From Symsagittifera roscoffensis (taxonomy: Eukaryota; Xenacoelomorpha; Acoela; Convolutidae): a stretch of DNA of 64,000 nt. Under the pieces are notes generated by a model that saw nothing but the letters and a program-made list of their open reading frames with translations, was not told the DNA's origin and did no database searches. A program made the position numbers and the translations under genes. This document shows positions 44,971 through 57,437 of the stretch, one piece after another. The first letter of the stretch is position 1. Each line of letters begins with the position of its first letter. The DNA is taken from positions 870,001-934,000 of the forward strand of contig NC_087065.1 of NCBI RefSeq assembly GCF_963678635.1, given 5' to 3'.

Positions 44971-47009
44971 ATTTTATGGGGGTTTAAAAATTTTCAATTT
45001 GACTAATTTGGGACAAAAAGAGCGGAAAATATGTCGTGCTATTGAAGTATAAGTTAGGTGGCTCTGTTATTAGCATAGACCTAAATGCATCACTCTGTGC
45101 TTCAAATAGGTATTTACATCAAAATTTACGTATCAAACATTTTTACATAGAAATGAACGAGCAGACAGAAACTCAAAGCTTCTACCTTCATACAAGCAAT
45201 CTCTATCTTTGTTTTTAGGTCGATCAAAATGATTTTTCAAGCTCTCCCAAAGCACTAAAATGTCCCAGTTTTGCCCAAATTTTCTGCGCCAAAAATAGCG
45301 ATTTTGGGCACTGTTTGGAAAATTTTAAGCCAAAAAATCGCATTTTTTCCGGCGCGCATTCTTTCCTACAGTTAGTTTAATTTGGCGCCGAAAGCGGTTT
45401 TAGAAAAATTTTAGGGTCCGTCTGCCAAAAATGGATATCTCAAAATAGTACAAAGTGGGACGAAAGAAAATAAGGGGCGTCTGCGCCAGCCTCTGATCGA
45501 AATGATTATTTTCAGCCGGATAACGTATTAATAGGAGCCAGGTGATTTGCGTAGATTAGTTTAGAATTATCTTATGATTTGCTCCTTAAGCTTTTGTAAT
45601 ATGAGATATACTCAGCTTAAATAGAGCTGTTTATATATATATTTATATTTAATAAGTATATATGTATATATATGTACATACTATACTTTCTCTGTTTTGA
45701 CTTCGACTTTTCAAATTGTTTTGAATTGAAGTTGGAACAATCAGGGTTTTGCCCTGATAAACGAGCAGTTTTAGTTCCCGGTGTGAGGATTCGGAACTCA
45801 AGTCGCCAGAAAAATAACCAAGCTTGAAATCGTAATGTAATTTTTGGCGCAGTCATGAAAATTGATTTTTCGCATCAAACAAAACTAACCCGGATTCATG
45901 TCATAAAAAATCAATTTAAAAAATTATATTGAGTCCCTCAACCGCTAAAACAAGGCCGTTTTTTTATTTACATGGTTAAGTCAATTTGTTTTTTCGACCT
46001 TGGAATGAAATGCCGGAAGATTGGGTTTTTTTCAGACTTTTTTCATTTTATTTTGCCATTTTTTGTAGTTTTCTCCATACCATCTAAAAGTTTGAAATGT
46101 TGCTGGCTCAAAGTTAATCAAAAGATATTTCAGTTGCGACATTTCATTTGTTGTTATGTTATTGCGTTTTCTATGTTATGGCGTTTGCAATTTGCCAATT
46201 TGTTCTATCTGAGAAACTTAAGCTGGGTATATCTCAAGTTACAAAAGCTTAAGGAGCAAATCATAAGATAATTCTAAACTAATCTACGCAAATCACCTGG
46301 CTCCTATTTATTCGTTATCAGGCTGAAAATAACCATTTCTATCAGAGGCGGGGGCGGAGGCCCCTTATTTCCTCCGGAATTCGACTCCCTGCCGACTCAA
46401 AGAGTCCGCCTTTGTACTATTTTGAGACATCCAATTTTGGCAGACTGACCCTAAAGTTTTTCTAAAGCCGCTTTCGGCGCCAAATTATACTATATAAGCG
46501 GCTTTAGAAAAATTTTAGGGTCAGTCTGCCAAAATTGGATGTCTCAAAATAGTACAAAGGGGGACTCTTTGAGTCGGCAGGGAGTTGCTTAAAACTTTCC
46601 AAACAGTGCCCAAAAACGCTATTTTTGGCGCAGATAATTTGGCCAAAACTGGGACTTTTTAGTGCTGTGGGAGAGCTTGAAAAATCAATTTGATCGACCT
46701 AAAAACAAAAATAGAGATTGCTTGTATAAAGGTCGAAGCTTTGAATTTCTATCTGCTCGTTCATTTCTATGTAAGAATGTTTGATACGTAAATTTTGATT
46801 AAAATGAACAATATATAAATCTTACAAAATTATTTTTGCTCCATTTTTTTGCAAAGTTTTTGCGCTTAACCTATTTGAAGCACAGAGTGATGCATTTAAG
46901 TCTATGCTAATAACAGAGCCACTTAACTTATACTTCAATAGTACGACATAATTTGCGCTCTTTTTGTCCCAAATTGGTCAAATTGAAAATTTTTAAACCC
47001 CCATAAAAT
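44971..47009. mobile_element. Foldback element with ~650-790-bp inverted arms
   Basis: Left arm 44971-45620 and right arm 46218-47009 are reverse complements (e.g. atgggggtttaaaaattttc at the left outer end, its complement at the right), with a 597-bp central part. The right arm holds an extra insertion (~46820-46880) and a nested hairpin (46385-46584). No transposase is visible, so it is a non-autonomous foldback or MITE-type element. Its arms contain the same module as the hAT-like elements at 21.5-22.3 kb. Confidence 0.85.
46385..46584. repeat. Nested near-perfect hairpin, 89-bp arms
   Basis: Arms 46385-46473 and 46496-46584 match at 87 of 89 positions with a 22-bp loop. The arm contains gccgactcaaagagtcc...tactattttgagacatcc...cagactgaccctaaa. 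High identity implies recent origin by inverted duplication. Confidence 0.9.
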
Positions 47010-47595
47010 ATCAAAAAAATCGTCAATAAAACGTTTTTTTTTTATTTTGAGCTCAAAACATCAATAGATCTCAGATGGTGCAAACATTAGCTCTCAGACT
47101 CCGTTCAAACAGTCTTTGGCTAATATAAATCCGAAACTTGGAGCACACGTTTTTTAATCCTTTTCTGATTAATTTATCAATTTGTCAACCAAAGGCTTTA
47201 TACGGTACCCAGAACATTCTGGGCTTCTTTCTGATACAAACAGTCTTGTTTGAACTTAGTTTTTATAGTGCTGTGGCAAATTGCTCTGTGACGAAGTGTC
47301 TCTTTTTGAGATTGTATCTAAGGTCGCCTGCCACCAATTGTCGCACTAAGAGCTGGGAACTGTAGTACCTCACGTTTTATTGTACCTTTACTAGTGTTTA
47401 GACCATTTTGCCCTTGTAGATTTTTAAACTTTGATGCAAAATCTGAACGCATTGCAATTAAATATCCAGTTTTACTTGAAGCAGCCGGTATTGTAATCTT
47501 GGTTTGCCTAGAAATTAATTTTAAAAAATTGGTTTATCTGATGAGGAGAAATAAATAATAGTTTTTTAAATAACGGATTTGTTTTTGAATTGCAG

Positions 47596-50500
47596 GCCCT
47601 GGAAGCGAGTTTAATATTGCTTATGAGAGTATGGACAGCACAAGAGACCACAGCAGATACATGATACCCGCAACACACGGGCCTCTTTTCAACATAAATC
47701 GAGGAGACAAGCTAGAGGGAAAAGAAGAAGAAGAAGAAGAAGAAGAAGAAGAAGAAGAAGAAGAAGAAGAACTTTACATCAACGTGAACTCTCTTAGTTT
47801 GCAGTCAAAAGAGCAAAGCAGTTACAACACTGCACTAGGGTATCATGAATACTCGATTAATCACTGCTCGCTAGCAGACTCAAGCAGATTAGGAGAGCAT
47901 CCGCCGCATGATTTGCCTCCCTCACATCAAAATGTCCAAACGGGGTCTCAAAGTCTAGTCGAGCAACATGCAGCGACAACATCTCAGAACTTTCCATCAT
48001 TAGCTGCAGATGATGGGAAGGAAGGGTGGGATTATTATAGCCAATTAACATGCGATTATTCAGCCTTAGAAGCAGATTACGAGTATGAAAATATGGGTGA
48101 TTTGAGGGAGCAGATCAATCGACGTGATCAGATTCGTTTGGACGCATTTAGAGACAGAGATAAGGAGACAAATGAGCTTCTACTTGGTTCTCGCTATGAC
48201 TTTGAGTCCGGTGGGATTTTGGGAGAAAGAGCGGCGGCGGCGGCAGTGGCAACAAGTCACTGGGAGCCGGAAGGGGAAGAGGAAGGGGAAATTTCCAATC
48301 AGTTACTAATGCGACTACCCCCCTCCTCTCCTCCCCCTCCCCCTCCTCCTGTTTCTGCTTTGCGGGGTGACAGTGCACCCCCTGAGGCCGCTTCCTGCCT
48401 GAGTAAACAAAGCCACGCGGTCACCACAAACAGCACAACAACACTGTTTACAAATAACGCTGACTCCAACCAACAGTCTCACACTTTGCAGTGGTCTGAA
48501 TTAAGTTACACTGGCTTTGAACCTGTAGACCATTACCCCATTGATAAACACTGTTTTACCCCAGCAGAAGAAGAAGAAGAAGAAGAAGAAGAAGAAGAAG
48601 AAGAAGGAGAAGAAGAAAGCTATTCTTACCAGCAGCACTTACCAACGCCATCGGAAGGAGCAGAACAGTCTCGTGATATCTACTCAGAAAGTAATCATTT
48701 TCCATTAGTCGCTAATGAACTCTTCTTTGTCAAAAGTGATCCCTCCGAGTACCAAGCTCTCACTGCAGATGCTGGGCTGTTAGATCCCGACCGACATGAA
48801 GACTGTGAGGAGTCTAAACTAGAGTTCGAACAGAAGCGAGAAGAGTCTAGCCACACAATGACTTCTTCCAACGCTCTCACTTCAGATTTGCATCCTTGTC
48901 GAGGCAACTGGAAAGTGTCCAATGGGATAAACAAGTCCAAATCCAGCTGTGAACTTTTCACTTTTGACATTCCCAAAACTGACATTATCCCAGCGCCGCG
49001 TCACCTGGCATCGGGCAGCACTCCGGGATCAATTGAGTTCCCAGCGCGCTCGGCGGACGAGCTTGAGCTGGACATTGATCTGTCAGATGTGTCAAGTGTG
49101 CTTCTTGAGATAAACCAGTTGTCTAGATTGCAGCACCAGATGTGCGAGCAAACACAACTGGATTCTACGCAGCCAGAATGGGATTATCACGAGGAGCCAG
49201 ACAGTTACATGAATGCAGAAGTTACCATCACAGAAACCGACTTTTCCTCTGATTTTAAACCCCAACTGAATGATTTGGATGCACCTTTAGTTTCCAATTG
49301 GGAAGTGCACATGGAGCAGATTGAGGAGTACGAGGAGCCTGATTACATGAATGTTTCGCTGCTGCCTCCCGACTTGGACTTCGACAAAGAGAGAAATCTG
49401 AGAGAGACTAGTCTGTGCGACGACACAGACGACGAGGATGATGCCTCTGATGATATTGTCGGGAGTGACGGGAAGTGGCGCAGTTATGAGCGCTACTCTA
49501 ACGACAACAACGACAACCAAAACAGGTTTCACGCTATGAAGCAATGTTACAATGTAGACGATGATCAAAGCCAAGAAACATATCTGCTCGGTGACTCGCA
49601 CCAAGGACTTGACTCCGAACTACAGCACTGCGCCGATCAAGTTGAACAAGTTAACACGGGGCACACTGATGAAGTTGCATCGGATCGAACGATTGATCAG
49701 AAAGATAATATAATGCGCACAGCAGAAACAAGAGTCGCTGAGCCAAGTAGTTCTGAGAACTTATCCAGAGAAGAACCACAGACTAAGGTCGTTACAACTG
49801 GTCAAGATGTTTTCAGGAGCCGCGAGAAAGTGTCATCAAAGCCGAGGGAGCTTGATAGGGGTGCATCACTTGGCGGAAGTTTAGGACGGCGCAAGGACAA
49901 AAGGGAGGGAGAAGGGAGTTTGGTTCGAAATCTCCACAAGCGACTGTCGGAATCTTCATTTTCTGCCTCTCTATCGTCCGCATTCAGTACTCTCAAGTCA
50001 TCCTTCTCAGTCGAACAGAACATCAACGAGACCAATATCAGCCCAAGTAGAGATATTCTTGATGAAGCAGAAAATAATGGCAGTTTTAGCCAAGAAAAGG
50101 AAGACGAAAGGAAAAGAGTGGATTCTTTAATAGCCGACGAAGAAAATGAACATCATAGGACGTCTATTCCCGATGACCATTGTTCACATGTTCCAAGAAG
50201 CAAAAACGGAACAGAGATCGAAGAATGTGAAAGAACGCAGAATTCAGAAGCGAAAAAGGTGAGTGATAGAACTAGACTAGATTCCGATCAGAGCAGCAGT
50301 TTCGAAGACATAGCAGATCACGAGATCATTCTACAACAGACACCGTGGTCACTTGACAGCCAAGAAGTGCTTGAAGCGTATGATGAAACGTTGAATGATG
50401 CCGGGTCAATGAAGGCAGTGTATCCATCCGTAGTTACTTCTCAGACTAAGTTTGATGAGTTACAGCCGAGAGACGACAGAGAAGAAGAGCAACCAGACTC

Positions 50501-52239
50501 GCATCACAAAACTTCCTGTAGTGCTGACCATGAATCAAACTCAACAAAAGTTAAGCCATCGAATAGCGAGGGAAAAATCATTGATGAAAAAGAGGTAACA
50601 GAAAACGAGGAGTCCGAAAAAAGCGACGACCATCACTCTAGTGAGCTAGAAGAGACGGCAGAAGGAGTTGAAGGAGTTCAAAATGAAGAAGAGGACGATG
50701 ATGTTGATTTTGATGACGAGGATCACCTTGAGACCGATATCTTCCAAGTGAGCTATTGTGTCCAACCAGGCCAGAGTCAGTTCAAAATGATGAACGCACT
50801 CTCCACCCAAGAAGAAGAAGACGAAGATGAAGACGAAGACGAAGACGACGACGAAGAAGAAGAACCGAATCAATCACCAGATGATGTTGAAAATGAGCAG
50901 AACTTTGCCGATGATTGGAAGATTCAAGACAGCAAACAAATCATAGATCTCGAAATTGAAAAGGAAGTTCAAGAGATACGAGCTATCGAAATCCAGAAAC
51001 TCTTAGAGAATAACTTATCGAAAACAACTTCTATGGGAGCTAGTGAAGATTGTATCATGCCAAATTCAAACTTCACAGTTGAAAATTATGATCATCAGAT
51101 TTTTTCCGGTCGTCAGAATGTGAAAAAGGATGCTGTATTATTATCAGTAAATGCGGCAAAAGACGATCATGCGAATAAAATGGAAGAATCAGTTTCTGTT
51201 GATGTAAATAACTTTTTGCCGCCCGTTTCTTCCGACAATTTACCTTCTGAGAGGCAGCCTATTGAGCAATCGGGATCCTCATTTCACTTCCATCAAACTA
51301 TAGAGGACTCTTTATGTTTTGAGGAACCCAAGGCAGATGAGGCATTTATCAGAGAGAAGGATGAACACTTTATTGAAGCCACGGAACAGTCGAGGCTTAC
51401 TTCAAATCCCGAACCTCCTGTTTCTTCTTCGATTCCTGTTAGTTCACCAGTTTTGGTGCAGCCACCTTGCTCCAGTCTCAAACTCAGCGCAAGTTCAGGC
51501 CTCAATTTTGCACCTGTTTTTGCCGAGCACCTGTCTCTAAACCTATCTTCAGTGGGAATGGAGGGATCTTGTGCGAGCATAGATACTGATAGTAACTTGT
51601 CACTTTCTTTTGATGAGTCACTGTGGCCGCTACACTTGTCAACCACACTTCCTCTCAATCACCACTCCCCTCATCATCATCATCATCATCGACAACCCCC
51701 CTCTTCTGCCTCAACATCTTTGGGATGCCCTTCACTGGCGACCAGACCAGTTCCAGTCATCGGTCCCGTCAGCACCCTCTACCCAGACACTCCTCTGCTG
51801 TCCTCCATCCTAGAATCTAACTCGAGTGCAACAGCTCCTCTTGCAACAATGCCGTCAGGCGACATCATGGGCGCTACAGGATCTGCTGTATTTTTCCCAG
51901 CTTCTACAGAGGTTCCAAGTTCTCGAACTGGAGTAGAAGGTAGACGAGGAAGTGGGAATGGCAGTGAAGAGGGAACTCTTGTTCCATCCCCCTGCTCCCC
52001 TCCCCCACCCGGAGTGGCGGCGGTGGCGGCTGCGGCTGTTACAGCAGGGGGAGTGCTGGCACTGGCCTCTGTTCACGAGGAGGTGTGCAGTGCCCGCCTG
52101 GTGGAGCAGAGGATCACAGTGCAGGAACTGCAGAGGAGGAGGGACATCTTCGCCCTCTGTAACTCACTCATGGCCAAACAACACACCACCCCCACCTGTC
52201 ACGCCCACACCCACACCCACTCTCCCACAAGTGCTCAAG
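47596..52239 (+). CDS. Large acidic scaffold-like protein, giant second coding exon
   Basis: 4644 nt, open throughout, from acceptor ttgaattgcag to donor caag^gtcagt, phase 1 at both ends. Rich in Glu, Asp and Ser: (gaa)n-encoded Glu runs near 47720-47770 and 48567-48617, Asp/Glu block at 50805-50865, polyproline at 48330-48350, polyalanine at 48230-48250, polyhistidine at 51670-51690. Four YxN-type tyrosine sites sit in acidic context: YINV (~47773), YENM (~48083), YMNA (~49206), YMNV (~49344), the kind bound by GRB2 (YxN) or PI3K (YxxM) SH2 domains. Near the end is a charged helical stretch (RLVEQRITVQELQRRRDIFA). A docking or scaffold role is inference; no named family was recognised. Confidence 0.85.
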
Positions 52240-53559
52240 GTCAGTCTCACTTTCAAATACTTCTATTGCTGTTCATTCATTTGTACACTGTCGCACTGTT
52301 TTGGATGAATACAGTCTGACTTATGTCCGAGCTATTTTCAGTTTTTGAAACCAGTTTGTACAACAACATACTGAACATTTTGAAGAAAGTGACAAAAGCA
52401 CAAAAAACCTGACCTTACTAATGAGTACGAGGCTTCAACAGCCAGAAAACTCAGAGAACTTCAATTCAGTGGTTTCGGTACTAATGATCTTGAATCATAT
52501 ATCCTTGACCTGATGTTTACCATATAAAAACCATAAGTAAGCAACTAATTGTACTAACTAAAGTTCCACAGTATCTGCTTGTCAATTCAACGGGTCGAGA
52601 TTCGAGGCGACCCATCATCCGAGCTTGTTGGCTCAGGGCGAGGCAACATTACCAACGGTTCTCCGTAGAGAGCTAAGCAGCTCGTACGTTGTTGTTTCCT
52701 TCGCGGATAAATCGTCTTTATAATTTTGTTTTACAATATTAAATATTCATCAAATTGCTGAAAACAAATTACTGTTAAAAAACGAAACACGTCAGTGGCG
52801 GCTTACAACAAACCAGTACGAAGCTTCTGATTTAACCGGATAGATTAGATTAGTCGTTGAACGTATTTTTGTGTACTGTCTAACGCAAAACTAAAACTAA
52901 TTGTTTTAAACTTCATTTGAATATACAGTTTCTAGACTGCTGTGATTAGAGCCATACAGCTAACGCTGCTTATAGAGCTTTTTGCAGAAAATGGCATAGA
53001 CACTTACTTTGAGTGACCTAATTGTGGACACTTACATTGCTTATTCGTGGACAGCGTAAGTTACCAACGGAAGGTTCAATTTTGACGGTGAGACTCTAAA
53101 AAACTATTTCGTGCGCAAAAATCAAAACAGTTCTTGAAAGTGTTGCTTGTATGAGTTTTATAAGACTCCTCAAAAGCAGTAACTTTCTGTGGAATCTTAA
53201 GCGCAGATAGCCGCCAGGTCTTTTCATAAACATCTCGTGTCTCGGGACTCGCAATACGCATCAGCAGGGCTGCAGAATTCCCGCATTGAAATCGACTGAA
53301 AAGTTCTGTTGTTTCATCAAAGCGAAAATCGTTTTTTTTTCTTAAATTCGAACTAGACAGAATTGTACAACTTTGATTTGTATACGTCATCAATTGACAA
53401 CTCATTTCTGGTTACCTCAAAAACAACAAAGAACATTACGAGGCCAAACTTTGTATCAACGCGGCTATTTTCAAAAAATCTTTTTGCTGTTTTAGTTTCC
53501 ACAAAAAATGGCCAAAACACTGTATTGCTCCAAATTGCTCCAAAAACAGCCAAATTTGA

Positions 53560-53695
53560 GGAATCCGCAACAAAATTTGCGGTATTCAAAACAGTTTGTG
53601 GAATCCTCAAACAATTGAAAATTTATTTCCATAATAAGACTGCGCTGTTGTGAATCCGCAATTGGAACTGGAATCCGCAAAACTTATTGGAATCC
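53560..53695. repeat. Irregular repeats of ttgcgga(a)tcc
   Basis: The phrase ggaatccgcaa and relatives recur at least five times within ~135 bp and again at 54570-54640; it gives apparent frames on both strands. Confidence 0.6.
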
Positions 53696-55107
53696 TTATT
53701 TGATTTTGTTTGCGAAACCCAGTAACAAATGTTTACAAGATTAAACTGGTAACAATCAAAATTGTTAACATATAAATTCATTGGTTAAATTGTTTTTTGG
53801 AGACTTTCATTTTTTTACCTTTAGACAATTTTCGTGGTTCTTCTTAAAGCGTGTAAGATAGTATACAGATTGACAAGAAGCCGTTATGAGATTTATTTCT
53901 CAGTCATCGGTACTTAGGATAAAAATCATCAATATTAATTTAGAAGTCACAATCAGCCATATGAATCAGGCCATAATAAGAAAATAGGTTAACAGCAACA
54001 TCAACAACTGGGATAAAACACGATGTCATCAATTAGTATTTAAGTATTTGAAAAGGTAAATATCGTATCGAGTTTATCTCGATTATCTCAATTATAGTTA
54101 TCTCAGTTGCTGAAATAGCTATTTATAATAGACTTTGAAAAACAGTTAATATTGACAGCTGCAAAAATCTTCAACTCAAACACTGAAATAGCCATTTGTT
54201 TTCAACTTCATCTACACTACTGATATCACCAAAAACCTGCTTCACTTGCATCAGTAAAAGTTATTAAAGGTGGTTTCTTTTTATCCCACAACTGTTGAGG
54301 TTGATAAAGTTTTTGGTAGTAATTTACAACCAGCTAATTTATTTTCAATTTCAAAAGTTTCAAATTGAAAATACATGCTGGTAATTTTTACCCAATTTTT
54401 GACGATGTTCATCCGCAGTTTTGTCAGGATTTGAGATTTTTTGGTGGATTTTACTATCAAATTTTAAATCTTTAATTTTAAATTCTGCATTTTTCAGATA
54501 CTCTTTCTAGCTATAAGTCCTAAATGTTTACGTCAGAACTGGTTCAGTTTTTTGGAAAATAAAACAAATTTGTGGAATCCGCTTACAGTTGCAGAATCCG
54601 CTCAAAGTTTGCGTATTCCTTTTACACTTGCGGTCATAAGCCATCCTCACGATAACCCAACAATGATTTATGACTTAAAAGAAAGATACCAATAGAACTG
54701 AACGAAAAAAACTTGGCGAATGAATTTTGCGTTTTCCGGGGAGTGGGCTGTCGTGGAGATGGCTTATGATCAAGTCAACTGAATAGACTAAATTGTTCAG
54801 CTATTGACCAATTAAACACTCACCCGGCAAACCATACAAAAACTTCAAAATCGAATGAGTATTTTTTTCTTAAGTGTGTTACTAAACCAGTTTCATAATC
54901 AAACTAACATTTTACAAAGAAAAAACATTGAGTGCAAAAATTTTAAACTTTTGCCTAGTAGGCCAGATTCAGCGTTTTCACACTGAAGCAAAAATCACAA
55001 GGAAAATTTATGTAAAGAATTTTTGTTTTTGTTTTTTGTTTTCTAGAATTTTTGTTTTTTGTTTTAAATGATAAAATACATTTGAATCAGTAAAAAAAAC
55101 GATTTCA

Positions 55108-55175
55108 TGACAATGTATACCTCACCTTTTTATCCCAGGCGAAGTTATCCCAGTCAAAAATATCCCAGAAGTAAA
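55108..55175. repeat. Short TATCCCAG repeats
   Basis: tatcccag(g/t) three times in ~45 bp; the same heptamer on the other strand dominates 57326-57437. Confidence 0.6.
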
Positions 55176-55834
55176 AAGAGCATTTAAAGACAATTAAAAG
55201 ATTGCAATAGAATAATCAAAGGAATTGAAACCAAGATGCCGAAATTGAACAAACCAATCAAAGCAATGCTACTTTTTGGAAAAACGCGTGGAGTCAAAGT
55301 CAGTTCAAAGCGTGAAAATTTGAACGCACGTTTTATTTCTACCAATCTTTTGAACTATCAAAGCAATAAAATATGCCTTTCTAAGCTTACTTGGCAAGAT
55401 GGTTAAAGAATAAGACTAGTGGTCAAAAAATCAAACGATCGATTCACGTTGGATCAAAAGTTTTAGTTCGAAATCGATAAAAATTGTCCCCAAGGCAAAA
55501 TTATTGTCGTATTGACCTCTATAGTCTCCCACAAAATGGTACCTCTACGATGGCTATAAAGCAAAAAACTTTGTGATTTTTGGCAAATCAATTAAAAAAG
55601 CAACAAAATGTCGACAATTTGAGAAAATTATGCAGACACTTTGATAAATTGAATCAAGAAGAGTGTTAAAAATGCCAGAGCTTGAACTTAAATTACAATA
55701 TTTGAGTTTTTATAAAAGTAAGTTGTCATTTGGACTTTTTCATTGAGTTCTCAGTACTTTCTACGGGTTTGTATGGTGGTAACGCTGGTTGCTTTCAGAA
55801 TATTGAACTTCTGGTTGTAAGAATCAAGCTGATT

Positions 55835-57118
55835 TTTTTTCTAAAAACGTGTGAATTGAGGGGTGGCTGCCCTGGAAAAGCGACGTAACGCCGTTATGCC
55901 AGCCTTCAACTGCCTTGGTTGTTCGAATGAGACCAGCCGCCGCGTTGTCGTAATGATTCCATAGAGCTGGGGGAACAAAGGATCACGCTGATGTCGACCA
56001 ATTGTTTTTCCTTTTATATAAGTCTTCTGGAAACATGATGCGAGCTCGTCAATCTTCACGAGGATATCAATTAGAATGTCAGACTGATTGGCAGATTGGT
56101 AAATTTTTTCTATGGCAAGAATAAACGCAGATTCGACATTTGAGAGAGGAATAAAGCTTAAAGCTGGGATCATTTTTAAGGTTAAGCTTAGCTTAGAGTT
56201 GTTTTCATAGTTTTTTTTCAGATCTAACTCTAAAAGCTTGCGATAAAAGCTTTGGCATAAATGAAAGTAGCAACCTTTGATTTCAGTTTTATATAGGGAC
56301 GAAAAAGCGTTTAAGGCAGCTTGTTCGATGTCGATGAGAATTTTTTGACTACGATGCCTCCAATAAGGCTAATCGGGGCATCAAGAAACCTGTTGTAAGT
56401 GGACTGCTTTTCGTTTCTAAGCAAAACGTAAACACAGGGGGATAAAAGCCGCCAATCTGGATATGTACTGTGTAAAATTGATAAAACTGAGACGGACATA
56501 TCTTGAAGGTTCCATCACAAAGCCAAACTTTGCTATGAATGCGATGAGCATTTAAATTTTCCATGTCCCCGAGAAAAAGGAAATGCCCATTGTCTTCTTT
56601 TCCGCTATCATGTAGACAAAAGGTAAATTTTTGTCGGGAATGTCGAAGTGACGGTCGGTCGACTAAATCACTGCATTTTGTTCTTGCATTTTGTTTCTAT
56701 TGAGGGTTCTTGTCAGGGCTGCACGTGAAGGAAGTGAAAGCTGAATTGCCGGATCATTGTTCACATTCTTGAGGCTAGCTTCTATCAACTGGTTGTTTAC
56801 AGGATTGGTTTATGATCTTGCTGTTTCTTTGAACTGCTTAACTAGCTGCCTTGCTTATACGCGACCCGGGTTAAACTCATGACTGTGCTCGTGATTGAAC
56901 GAAATAATGGTTTCGTCGCAAGTTATTAGAGTCATTGGCCATTTTGCACAACGCCAGTGAGTGGTAGAATTGGGGTCTCGCTTTTTCATGAACTTGTGTC
57001 CGTCCAAGATAAACAACGCTTTGCCTTGTTGAGTTTTAGCGTAGTTAAATTGCGTCATTTTGGTTTTCATTGTATTGGTGCTATGTGTTGAATGATATGT
57101 CTTTGCGTTGTGTTTCAT
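55835..57118 (-). pseudogene. FLYWCH-type MULE (Mutator-like) transposase relic
   Basis: Reading the minus strand from 57118: a FLYWCH zinc-finger region (LFILDGHKF...WRCAKW...HEHSHEF), then a linker (AIQLSLPSRAALTRTLNR), the MULE core (VWLCDGTFKICPSQFYQFY, ...ILIDIEQAALNAF, GCYFHLCQSFYRKL) and the C-terminal RRDPLFP-type and RTTKAVEGWHNG signatures. The catalytic DGTF Asp and the D of IDIE are present. Several stops (e.g. 56850 region, 56660 region) and at least two frameshifts break it, and one FLYWCH cysteine is missing. No terminal inverted repeats or 9-bp duplication were found. It lies antisense within intron 2. Confidence 0.85.
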
Positions 57119-57325
57119 TATTAAAACTTTTTCAATTATGACTCCATTAACAGGTTAAAAAATGATATTTAATCCCTAGAAGAGAATCTTTTACCATTAG
57201 AACTATCTCTCTATGGCGTCTCTCGAAATAATTGAGGCAGTTGAATTAAATCACTTTTTAACTGCGATATTTAAATATGCACCAATCTTTGATAATCTGT
57301 AAAAGAAATTAAATTTTAATCCTCT

Positions 57326-57437
57326 ATGGGATATTTGAATTGACGTGGGCTATTTTGGTATGGGCTATTGTGTCCTTTGGGATATATTGGTATGAGATAT
57401 TTTGTAATGGGATACTTTCGAATGGTATACTTTGTCC
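57326..57437. repeat. Degenerate minisatellite, core atgggatatttt
   Basis: atggg(a/c)ta(t/c)(t/a)tt recurs about seven times with ~15-20-bp spacing; gives apparent Tyr-Pro-Ile frames on the minus strand. Confidence 0.75.

Larger units (their letters stand above)
44007..47595 (+). other. Intron 1 of the large gene (3.6 kb, phase 1)
   Basis: gtagtt...ttgaattgcag. Contains a GCGGTTT-rich palindromic patch (44720-44940) and a long foldback element (44971-47009). 44041-44719 and 47040-47595 hold nothing recognised. Confidence 0.75.

Noticed and set aside
49287-50873. Minus-strand frames over the giant exon
   Set aside because: Val/Phe/Leu-rich complements of the Glu/Asp-rich coding strand.
52600-52680. 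tRNA- or SINE-like segment (ggtcgagattcgaggc)
   Set aside because: A B-box-like string exists but no matching A box or cloverleaf could be drawn.
53353-53680. Overlapping frames on both strands near 53.4-53.7 kb
   Set aside because: They arise from the ggaatccgcaa repeat patch and have no splice or start support.
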